A DNA stretch of 12,045 bases from Desulfobacteraceae bacterium (GTDB lineage Bacteria; Desulfobacterota; DSM-4660; Desulfatiglandales; Desulfatiglandaceae): positions 1 through 12,045 of the forward strand of contig JAUUVE010000028.1 of assembly GCA_030589715.1 (NCBI GenBank), written 5' to 3'. This document shows, piece by piece, positions 1 to 5,239 of the stretch. Under the pieces are notes generated by a model that did no database searches, was not told the DNA's origin, and was given only the letters and a program-made list of their open reading frames with translations. A program made the translations under genes and the position numbers. Position 1 is the stretch's first letter. The number at the start of each line of letters is the position of its first letter.

Positions 1-67
1 GACCCATATAAGGGATCCTGACTCTCAGCTTCTTCTCCGATGAAATCTTGTCTTTTCTCAAAAACAT
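1..67 (-). CDS. ABC transporter permease, DppC/OppC-like (5' end only, cut by window edge)
   Basis: The minus strand opens with ATG at 67-65 and stays open to the window edge, giving 22 residues that begin MFLRKDKISSEKKLRV. The start lies 23 nt downstream of the stop codon of the DppB-like permease gene, in the same direction. In dipeptide, oligopeptide and nickel ABC transporter operons the second permease (DppC/OppC) normally follows DppB immediately, and its N-terminus is usually a short polar, basic cytoplasmic tail like this one. The assignment rests on position and this tail only, because no membrane segment is inside the window. No strong Shine-Dalgarno is visible, so translation may be coupled to the upstream gene. 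An in-frame TGA at 79-77 bounds the reading frame upstream. Confidence 0.55.
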   Translation of the reverse strand, partial: MFLRKDKISSEKKLRVRIPYMG

Positions 68-90
68 AATAAGCGTTCAGTCGCCAGCTC

Positions 91-1011
91 TTACCGATAT
101 CGAATGCGAGGGTCGATATAGGCATATGCGATATCAAGGAGAAGATAGAACATGACCACCAGAAATGTTACAAAGAGGACATAGACCTGAACCACCGGGT
201 AATCCCGGGAAAAAAAAGATTCGATAACAAGCCTTCCAATGCCAGGCCAGGAAAATATCCTCTCAACGACCACTGAACCTAAGATCATGACCTGAAAGAT
301 GCCAAATATGACGGTGACAATCGAAATGGAGGCATTCTTGAAGGCATGTATAAGGATTACACGAATCTCGGGAACGCCCTTTACGCGGGCCATGACGACA
401 TAGTCGCTCTTGAGGGCATCCAGCATGGCCGACCGGCTCAGACGCGTTAGGAGCGCGATGGGAAAAAGGCTCAGGCAGAAGGCGGGCATGATGAAATGAA
501 GCGGTGACCCCCGGCCGGCTATGGGAAGCCATCTCATGGTGACCCCAAAGAACAGAATCAACATGACACCTGCCCAGAAGCTTGGCACCGACATCCCGCC
601 AAGGGCAAAAAACCTGCCGAATCGATCAATGAATGAGTCTGGTTTGACGGCTGAGATGATCCCGATGGACAAACCGATGGAGAGGGACATGAAAAAGGCC
701 ACCAGGCCGAGCTCCAGGCTGGCGGGAAACCGGCTGAAAAGGACCGTGAGTGCGGGTTCGCCATATCTGAAGGAGGAACCAAAATCCCCGCAAATGGCAT
801 TTTTCAGGAAATTTCGGTATTGAACGATCAGGGATTTATCGAGGCCGAATTTCCTGGTGAGTATCCTGGCATCTTTGGGTGTTGCATTGGGGGGCAGCAT
901 GATGGATACCGGGTCCGCGGCCCCCATACGAAACACAAAAAATACCACGGTCAAGACGACAAACATCGTCACAATGGCGATCAAAATCCGTTTGAGGATA
1001 TAGCCCTGCAT
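91..1011 (-). CDS. ABC transporter permease, DppB/OppB family (peptide/nickel-type)
   Basis: This 306-residue inner-membrane protein forms one half of the translocation pore of a peptide- or nickel-type ABC importer. The N-terminus (MQGYILKRIL, then a hydrophobic helix to about residue 28) is typical of DppB. A periplasmic domain follows, containing the usual FGLDKS and GDFGSS stretches (about 55-80). Further hydrophobic segments lie near 100-121, 135-160, 172-190, 228-250 and 276-298. The EAA loop that contacts the ATPase is seen at about 206-226 (ARVKGVPEIRV), and the late motif VVVERIFSWPGIGRLV is at 247-262. The length is normal for the family. A GAGGGGG ribosome-binding site lies just before the ATG. 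The substrate-binding protein and ATPase genes are not in the window, so the substrate cannot be stated. Confidence 0.93.
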   Translation of the reverse strand: MQGYILKRILIAIVTMFVVLTVVFFVFRMGAADPVSIMLPPNATPKDARILTRKFGLDKSLIVQYRNFLKNAICGDFGSSFRYGEPALTVLFSRFPASLELGLVAFFMSLSIGLSIGIISAVKPDSFIDRFGRFFALGGMSVPSFWAGVMLILFFGVTMRWLPIAGRGSPLHFIMPAFCLSLFPIALLTRLSRSAMLDALKSDYVVMARVKGVPEIRVILIHAFKNASISIVTVIFGIFQVMILGSVVVERIFSWPGIGRLVIESFFSRDYPVVQVYVLFVTFLVVMFYLLLDIAYAYIDPRIRYR

Positions 1012-1050
1012 ACTGCCCCCTCTTTGTAAGTTTCAATAAGTTCGCGCACC

Positions 1051-1242
1051 GTGGGGTTCGGGTGTTTCTTGAAGGCCCTCTCTAAACCCATCGTCGTAAC
1101 GTGGTTGATATTTAGGGTTTTGCCGAAAGCACGGAGAAGCCAATAAGGGGCCATCAGGAGAAAACCCTAAATATCAACCACTGCAAAAGGGAGAAGCAAA
1201 TTCACTTTGAGAGAGCGCCTTCAAGAAACACCCGAACCCCAC
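1051..1242. repeat. Nested long inverted repeat (possible MITE-like element)
   Basis: Two pairs of inverted arms are nested about one centre. The outer arms are 1051-1086 and 1206-1242; they match over about 36 bases with one mismatch and one extra base, and both include the word TTCGGGTGTTTCTTGAAGG or its complement. The inner arms, 1101-1121 and 1161-1181, are a perfect 21-base inverted match separated by 39 bases. The intervening segments (1087-1100 and 1182-1205) do not pair. Transcribed, the element would fold into one long hairpin with an internal loop. No target-site duplication is evident at the edges and there is no transposase inside. Its size and architecture fit a miniature inverted-repeat element, but that is an inference. 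Confidence 0.8.
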
Positions 1243-1356
1243 TCCAGAAATCCTATTAGTTCTCCCGGACTTTTTGAGAAGTTTCCCCTCTTTTTTATTG
1301 CATGACTGAATCCAGTGTCTCGAATGTACCTTCCTTTTTTTATGCAGTGTCTTAAC

Positions 1357-1400
1357 GAAAACCCCGAAATATGATTTTTTAATTTTGCTCGGGGATTTTC
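1357..1400. repeat. Inverted repeat / hairpin with A- and T-rich flanks
   Basis: GAAAACCCCGA at 1357-1367 pairs with TCGGGGATTTTC at 1389-1400, with a single bulged base, around an AT-rich loop of 21 bases. The A-rich 5' side and T-rich 3' side resemble a bidirectional terminator. It lies about 100 bases beyond the stop codon of the minus-strand hydrolase gene, so its role is uncertain. Confidence 0.45.
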
Positions 1401-1426
1401 AACTCAATGAGATTGCTTTGTTTTTT

Positions 1427-1460
1427 AAATCCGAAATCCGAAATTTGCAATCCGAAATCG
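1427..1460. repeat. Short direct repeats of ATCCGAAAT (three copies)
   Basis: The nonamer ATCCGAAAT occurs at 1429-1437, 1436-1444 and 1450-1458; the first two overlap and the third follows a TTGCA spacer. The tract directly abuts the stem-loop beyond the hydrolase stop codon. Comparable tracts of CCGAAAT-type words are, from general experience, common in intergenic DNA of some deltaproteobacteria and planctomycetes; I know of no established function. Confidence 0.7.
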
Positions 1461-1491
1461 TGTCTGAATAGGCTTTTCGTTCAGACACGAT
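1457..1491 (-). terminator. Stem-loop just beyond the metallo-hydrolase stop codon
   Basis: ATCGTGTCTGA at 1457-1467 and TCAGACACGAT at 1481-1491 form a perfect 11-bp stem around a 13-base loop. The stem begins nine bases past the TAA of the minus-strand hydrolase gene, the usual place for a terminator or an mRNA 3' stabilising structure. The bases after the stem on the minus strand start with only three T residues, so it is not a textbook intrinsic terminator. Confidence 0.5.
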
Positions 1492-1499
1492 GTAGGCGG

Positions 1500-2501
1500 T
1501 TACAAGGCTTCATAAAATGCCGGCGGGCCGGGGTCCACAAGCGCTGCCCTGCCTTCGTTTATAAGCATCTCCAGGTGAACCAGGATCTCTGATATGGCCA
1601 GGAAAACATCAGTTTCAGGCACATGGTTAAAGACATCATCAATGAGATCATAAAGGGGTCGGGATTTTTTCTTGAGCGCCTCCCACACCCGATCCATGCG
1701 TTGCCGGTGATGTTCAATATAGGTGGAAATAATCACGGCCAAATCAGTAATATATTCACCATGCCCGGGGAAAACAAACCGCACATCCAGTCCCTTTAGC
1801 TTATGGAGCGACTGCATATAGGCCTTGAGGCTCTGGTAATCGGGGTCACGGAGGCGGTTCCGCCTGACCTCCACCAACGGGTTGGGGGTGATGTGCTTGA
1901 TGATATGGTCACCGCTGAACAGTATCTTCTCTTGCGATTCATAGAGGCATATGGTCCCGGGAGAATGCCCCGGGGTATGGATGACCCTCAGGTGGTACCC
2001 AGCCCCTACGATCTCGTCCCCGTCCTCAAGAGGGGATGCCTCATCAATGGGGTCACACAATTGATTGAAAAAGGAAAAGCGGTTTCTTATCTTTTCGATC
2101 TCTTTTTGCGGCATATGGACCATGGCCATCAAATCGCCGGCCTCCTCGCTCCACTCCTCCTCTTGAAAGGCCTCACTGGATATTCGCCATTTATCCTCTG
2201 CATGGATAAGACACGGAATGGGACTTCCTGCGGTCTCAATAATCCTCCCGGCAAGCCCAAAGTGATCCACGTGGCCGTGGGTGATGATGATTCGTTCAAT
2301 ATCACTGATCTTAAGACCGGCATGTTTAAACGCTTTCAGCACAAATTCAAATGACCCCGGGAATTTGGGGCCGGTGTCGATCAGGATGACCGGGCCGTTG
2401 CCGATCACATAGAGATTCGAAGTGATCAGGTCGGAAAACCCGGGAAGGGGGATCGCTATGGAATGAACGTTATTGATCTCAGGAAACGGCTTAATCAGCA
2501 T
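1500..2501 (-). CDS. Metallo-beta-lactamase-fold hydrolase with C-terminal helical extension
   Basis: This 333-residue, probably cytoplasmic protein carries the full metal-binding set of the MBL superfamily. The signature THGHVDHFGLAG gives H75, H77, D79 and H80, H179 is in HTPGHSPGT, D198 is in FSGDH and H247 is in FPGHGEY. Such a site normally binds two metal ions. The catalytic domain spans about residues 13-255. The remaining ~75 residues are mostly helical and resemble the winged-helix-like tail of MBL proteins related to the LACTB2/glyoxalase II group. Thioester, phosphodiester or lactone hydrolysis is possible; the sequence alone does not fix the substrate. The ATG at 2501 follows a weak GGGTG ribosome-binding site. 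It appears monocistronic. No signal peptide is visible. Confidence 0.92.
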   Translation of the reverse strand: MLIKPFPEINNVHSIAIPLPGFSDLITSNLYVIGNGPVILIDTGPKFPGSFEFVLKAFKHAGLKISDIERIIITHGHVDHFGLAGRIIETAGSPIPCLIHAEDKWRISSEAFQEEEWSEEAGDLMAMVHMPQKEIEKIRNRFSFFNQLCDPIDEASPLEDGDEIVGAGYHLRVIHTPGHSPGTICLYESQEKILFSGDHIIKHITPNPLVEVRRNRLRDPDYQSLKAYMQSLHKLKGLDVRFVFPGHGEYITDLAVIISTYIEHHRQRMDRVWEALKKKSRPLYDLIDDVFNHVPETDVFLAISEILVHLEMLINEGRAALVDPGPPAFYEAL

Positions 2502-2781
2502 TTTTCACCCAAAAAATCTTCAATACCCTTGGTTGCGGCATCTTATATAGTTGCCGTTTCAAAGGCAAGTAGGGAGATTGAGCACGCTCCCCGGCAACTT
2601 ACGTATCAACACCTCGTAATTCTCCAGGGTCACCCTGCTTCCCACTGCTTCTCCCTACCGTTTAGAGCCTCAGGGCCTGCGCCCACATATGCTGTGGTTC
2701 CTTTTTCCTTTACTCACAATCACAATTTTCCTATACTTCTTTTTATAAGACCGTCTTTTTATTAACCGAATCAAAAGATAA
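2502..2781. other. Intergenic region with several short hairpins, no gene supported
   Basis: This stretch precedes the minus-strand hydrolase gene and so should contain its promoter and leader. A nested hairpin is visible: AGTTGCCG (2549-2556) pairs with CGGCAACT (2592-2599), and GGGAG (2572-2576) pairs with CTCCC (2587-2591) inside it. Further on are the 13-base palindrome CAGGGTCACCCTG (2625-2637) and GGGC/GCCC around CTGC (2673-2684). Together these could be a structured 5' leader, but I cannot match it to a known riboswitch class. A plus-strand open frame over the same bases shows no recognisable protein features. Confidence 0.35.
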
Positions 2782-3003
2782 CCCTACCTGAAGCGGTTAC
2801 CCTGTCCAATTGTCATCCAGATTTGTGAAAAGGACAGTGTTGCGCCGGTTGCTGCAACCGAGGCGGCATCCCGTCGAGCGGGAACCCACGCAGAGGTCAA
2901 ACGTTACCCCATCGGTCATTTCCATGTCTATGTTGGAGATGGCTTTGAACGATCCGTGACTGATGAGATTGATTTTCTCACCCGTGTTCTTTTAAGGGAT
3001 TGA
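2782..3003 (+). pseudogene. 3' remnant of an alpha/beta-hydrolase gene
   Basis: An open frame with no start codon runs from just after a TAA (2779-2781) to a TGA at 3001-3003, giving 73 residues. It reads as the C-terminal end of an alpha/beta-fold hydrolase. The strand leading to the catalytic acid is seen as CPIVIQICEKDSVAP, where the Asp of EKD fits the acid of the triad. The region of the catalytic His is AEVKRYPIGHFHVYVGDGFE, followed by a closing helix ending in FLTRVLLRD. The nucleophile elbow and the whole N-terminal two-thirds are missing, and the DNA upstream (to about 2690) is AT-rich and unrelated in all frames I examined. It is therefore a truncated pseudogene. It belongs to a different subfamily from the intact hydrolase encoded at 3119. 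Confidence 0.75.
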
Positions 3004-3105
3004 CAGAGGAAATTAACATCAGAGAATTGAGGAAGGAATTGAGTTTATTTGTTTTTTTCCAAGAATATCGTTCCTGGTTTACAAATCACATCAACTGATA
3101 GGATT

Positions 3106-3113
3106 AAGGAGGT
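3106..3113 (+). promoter_or_regulatory. Strong Shine-Dalgarno AAGGAGGT
   Basis: AAGGAGGT sits five bases before the ATG at 3119 and fixes the start of the alpha/beta-hydrolase gene that leads the presumed selenoprotein operon. An overlapping out-of-frame ATG at 3114 is too close to this site to be used. Confidence 0.85.
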
Positions 3114-3118
3114 ATGAT

Positions 3119-4009
3119 ATGTCAAGTGTGATGGCTAACGGTATTCAGATTGAATACGACACCTTTGGAGAGCCTTCTTCACCGCCTTTACTCCTTATTA
3201 TTGGATTGGGAGGGCAGTTAATCTTTTGGGATGAGGAGTTGTGCGAACAACTGGCCAAAGAAGGCCACTTTGTAATTCGTTATGACAATCGGGATGTGGG
3301 GCTTTCATCCAAGTTGGATGAGGCCGGTGCACCGGATGTCATGCAAGCTATAGAAGCAATGACGCGGGGAGAGGAAATCAATCCACCTTATACCATTGAG
3401 GATATGGCAGACGATGCAGTTGGTCTATTGGACGCCCTGGGTATCCAGAAAGCTCATATTTGCGGCATGTCCATGGGCGGAATGATAGCACAAAGTGTCG
3501 CGATCAGATATCCTCACCGCGTCCTGAGCCTAATTTCAATCTATAGCACCACCGGAAACCCTGAGCTTCCCCAGCCAAAGCCTGAGGCGATGGAAGTCCT
3601 CATTACTCCTCCGCCGGAAGAACGTGAGGCGTGCATCAAGCATGTTATGGAATTCTTCCATACAATCGCAGGCCCAGGGTTCCCCTTCGACGAGGAATGG
3701 CATCGAAAACTGGCAGCCCAATCATACGACCGTTCATTTTGCCTTCAAGGAACGGAGCGTCAACTTATGGCCATCCTGGCACAAAGCAATAGAAAACCAG
3801 GACTCTCATCGGTCTCAGCCCCCACGCTGGTAATCCACGGCGCCGATGATCCGCTCGTGCCTGTGGAGGGTGGCAAGGACACTGCCGAGGCCGTGCCGGG
3901 TGCCGAGATCCTCATTATCGATGGCATGGGGCACGATCTACCACACGGTGGCGCATGGCCGCAAATTGTGGAAGCTATTGTGAAGCACACTGCCAAGGTG
4001 AACTCCTAG
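3119..4009 (+). CDS. Alpha/beta-fold hydrolase (RdmC/3-oxoadipate enol-lactonase-like)
   Basis: This 296-residue, probably cytoplasmic serine hydrolase has the N-terminal substrate-side loop LIIGLGGQLIFWDEEL (oxyanion region near G29-G32) and the family stretch RYDNRDVGLSSK (54-65). The nucleophile elbow is GMSMGG with S118, the acid is in GADDPLVP (D244 or D243), and the catalytic His is H272 in GMGHDLP. Residues ~145-215 form the cap. The length is normal. Relatives act on esters or lactones, including 3-oxoadipate enol-lactone and aclacinomycin methyl ester; the substrate here is not deducible. The stop codon is 39 bases before the ATG of the downstream HMA selenoprotein gene on the same strand, so the two are probably co-transcribed. 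Confidence 0.9.
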   Translation: MSSVMANGIQIEYDTFGEPSSPPLLLIIGLGGQLIFWDEELCEQLAKEGHFVIRYDNRDVGLSSKLDEAGAPDVMQAIEAMTRGEEINPPYTIEDMADDAVGLLDALGIQKAHICGMSMGGMIAQSVAIRYPHRVLSLISIYSTTGNPELPQPKPEAMEVLITPPPEEREACIKHVMEFFHTIAGPGFPFDEEWHRKLAAQSYDRSFCLQGTERQLMAILAQSNRKPGLSSVSAPTLVIHGADDPLVPVEGGKDTAEAVPGAEILIIDGMGHDLPHGGAWPQIVEAIVKHTAKVNS

Positions 4010-4048
4010 ACAAAGCAGGAAATCAGATTTTATAATTACAGAGGGTTC

Positions 4049-4546
4049 ATGGTAGAACAAGACACCTATCAAGAAGTTGATCTGGATGTTCAGGGTATGA
4101 CATGAATGGGCTGAGAGCCGAAAGTGGCGCGGGCTCTGGAAGAGCTGCCAGGAATTAAGAAAGCTTTTGCCAGTTTTCCTCAAAAAAAGGCCATAGTGAC
4201 TTATGATCCGGCATCAATCGCAGTTGAAGAGATGTGTCAAGCCTTGCTGAAATATGGCTATGTTGCAACTCCCAGGACGAGCGATAAAACAACGTTTACT
4301 ATTATCCCCGATGACTCACGAGATAAAACCAATCATCAAACAAACGATCTTATCTGCTACTGCTTCGGATATACAAGAGACGGCATCGAACAAGATTTTG
4401 TCAATAATGGCAAGTCTCTGATTATGAAAAAGATCGCGGCAGAAAAAAAGGCTGGGAGATGTGACTGCGGCATTAAAAATCCAAAAGGAAAGTGATGTTT
4501 GCCTGATGTCCGCCAGGTGGTGGAAGAGGTAGAAAAGAGACAATAA
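4049..4546 (+). CDS. Selenoprotein: HMA-type metal-binding domain (UxxU) fused to CopZ/BFD-like Fe-S domain, three Sec
   Basis: From ATG 4049 (GAGGG site three bases upstream) to TAA 4544-4546 the frame is interrupted only by TGA, at 4103, 4112 and 4493; read as Sec it gives 165 residues. Residues 9-75 are a heavy-metal-associated domain: QGMT-U19-MG-U22-EPKV, then ALEELPGIKKAF, VTYDPASI and KYGYVA, exactly matching the HMA layout GMTCxxCxxxV with both metal-binding Cys replaced. After a linker, residues 101-165 resemble the CopZ-type, BFD-like [2Fe-2S]/Zn domain: ICYCFGYT (C103, C105), GRCDCG (C138, C140), then NPKGK-U149-C150-LPDV where relatives have NPxGxCCLGDV. Likely roles are Cu(I) or Hg(II) binding or selenol-based electron transfer. 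Without recoding, only a truncated product from GTG 4124 to 4495, lacking the metal site, would be annotated. It needs the host Sec machinery (SelA, SelB, tRNA-Sec, SelD), which is not in the window. The domain order is the reverse of archaeal CopZ. Confidence 0.88.
4132..4146 (+). promoter_or_regulatory. Candidate bacterial SECIS hairpin for the UxxU pair (Sec19/Sec22)
   Basis: GGCTCT (4132-4137) pairs with AGAGCT (4141-4146), five Watson-Crick pairs plus one G-U, closing a GGA loop. The loop begins about 24 bases after the second TGA and 33 after the first. That is inside the spacing usually given for bacterial SECIS elements, which also want a G near the start of the apical loop. An alternative hairpin, AGAGCC (4114-4119) with GGCTCT (4132-4137), shares one arm and starts too close to the second TGA. 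The choice is by eye, without energy calculation. Confidence 0.5.
4510..4523 (+). promoter_or_regulatory. Candidate bacterial SECIS hairpin for Sec149
   Basis: CCGCC (4510-4514) pairs with GGTGG (4519-4523), four Watson-Crick pairs and one G-U, closing the loop AGGT. The loop starts 19 bases after the TGA at 4493-4495 and its AGGU resembles the apical loop of the E. coli fdhF SECIS (AGGUCU). An alternative stem CCTG/CAGG (4502-4505 with 4514-4517) places the loop only 10 bases away. Both arms lie within the coding sequence downstream of the Sec codon, as bacterial SECIS elements do. Confidence 0.5.
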
Positions 4547-4592
4547 TCAGGTCGTCCATTCGGAAGTAACAGGTTAAATCGCCAGATTATCT

Positions 4593-5135
4593 ATGGTCGC
4601 CACGTATTCAATGGAGTTGGTCCCTCTTGCCGGGTCATTGCAACCAATCATAAACCACTTTAATAGGCACAAGAATACCCTCCGGTTCTTGGCTTTACTA
4701 TCGCCGACATGACCGGGTTGAAGCCTTCGTGGTGCCCGGGCGGTACAAAAGTCGATCATAGGTGTATTGCCAAATGCCCAAATGAATGCAACCATCATCT
4801 GGCTTAACATTCTCCCGGGCGATTCTGATGTAACGGCAAGAGACTCAGCGAAAATTATAAGCCATGAATCTGTTCGACACTTCTATGATCCCGACAGGCT
4901 TTCGGGAAAAGCCATAGCAGAGAGTGTCGGCTGGAGAGATAAGGTTGCCTGGGACATTTATTTATTCTATGCCCCAGGTGCTGAATGGATTGAAGGCCCA
5001 CCTATTCCGGCTGCGTGGATGCATCAATTGAGTGAGGGCTGGGCTGACCGAGAGCATTTTCGAACGGGTGACTATTTGGTTAGGGAGCTTCACAGCACAG
5101 TGATAGCATTAAACAGGGGTCAAATCTGCCCTTGA
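4593..5135 (+). CDS. Selenoprotein: thioredoxin-like protein with T-U-P-G-U redox motif, two Sec
   Basis: Reading TGA at 4710 and 4719 as Sec joins an upstream frame starting at ATG 4593 (or ATG 4611) to the downstream frame ending at TGA 5133-5135, giving 180 (or 174) residues. The first part reads MELVPLAGSLQPIINHF, then LRFLALLSPT-U-PG-U-SLRGARAV. A beta strand runs straight into a UxxU motif followed by a helix, as around the CxxC of thioredoxin-fold proteins. Downstream are ATIIWLNILPGDSD, the conserved-looking VRHFYDPDRLSGKAIAES, VAWDIYLFYAPGAEW and a Trp/His-rich tail (WMHQLSEGWADREHF). I believe similar proteins occur in other Sec-using deltaproteobacteria but cannot name the family. 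If the TGAs were stops, the N-terminus and redox centre would be lost. It starts 46 bases after the HMA selenoprotein gene, same strand. No clear ribosome-binding site precedes either ATG, so the exact start is unsure. Confidence 0.82.
4732..4746 (+). promoter_or_regulatory. Candidate bacterial SECIS hairpin for the second selenoprotein
   Basis: GTGCC (4732-4736) pairs with GGTAC (4742-4746), with one G-U, closing a CGGGC loop that carries G at its second position. The loop begins 15 bases after the second TGA and 24 after the first, close to or within the expected spacing. A competing longer stem pairs CCGGG (4713-4717) with CCCGG (4735-4739) and encloses the second TGA. Folding software is needed to choose between them. 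Confidence 0.45.
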
Positions 5136-5190
5136 CTCTTTTGTGACTCTTAATATACGTCAAGAGGAGGCTTGACCCCTTACATATGTA
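5115..5190. terminator. Inverted repeats between convergent genes (probable bidirectional terminator or REP-like repeat)
   Basis: AGGGGTCAA (5115-5123) is the exact reverse complement of TTGACCCCT (5172-5180), and CTTGAC (5131-5136) pairs with GTCAAG (5159-5164) inside it. The perfect palindrome TACATATGTA follows at 5181-5190. The repeat overlaps the last codons of the plus-strand selenoprotein gene and ends 50 bases before the stop of the convergent MFS gene. GGGGTCAAATCTGCCCTTGAC-like words are, from general experience, recurrent in deltaproteobacterial intergenic DNA, so this may be a dispersed repeat acting as a terminator. Confidence 0.5.
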
Positions 5191-5239
5191 TCATTTTGGC
5201 TGAAGTGAAGCAAAAAGATGATGCAGTAAGCCCGCGTTT

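Larger units (their letters stand above)
1012..1499. other. Intergenic region rich in inverted repeats, no gene seen
   Basis: This gap separates the DppB-like permease (which reads away from it) from the 3' end of the metallo-hydrolase gene. I see no convincing coding region on either strand. It holds a nested long inverted repeat (1051-1242), a bulged hairpin (1357-1400), a short direct-repeat tract (1427-1460) and a stem-loop (1457-1491), listed separately. The promoter of the permease operon should lie near 1012-1050 or within the repeat, but no clear -35/-10 pair was identified. Confidence 0.6.

Noticed and set aside
2600..2690. Resemblance of the minus strand to riboswitch cores (c-di-GMP or cobalamin type)
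   Set aside because: Only short words match; the tetraloop, receptor and B12-box elements could not be placed together, so no class can be named.
2463..2765. 100-codon plus-strand open frame opposite and beyond the start of the metallo-hydrolase gene
   Set aside because: It overlaps the real gene's start antisense, has no ribosome-binding site or recognisable motif, and its composition is that of a chance frame.
3040..3067. Possible sigma-70 promoter (TTGAGT, 17-base spacer, AGAATA) before the hydrolase-selenoprotein operon
   Set aside because: The -10 match is poor and the region is generally AT-rich, so the position of the promoter cannot be supported from sequence alone.
4049..5135. Treating the five in-frame TGAs as ordinary stops (pseudogenes or sequencing errors)
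   Set aside because: All five are TGA. Two pairs have CxxC spacing and the fifth aligns with a family Cys; the frames are otherwise intact with no shifts, and neighbouring codons look well conserved. Decay or error would also give TAA, TAG or frameshifts at arbitrary sites.
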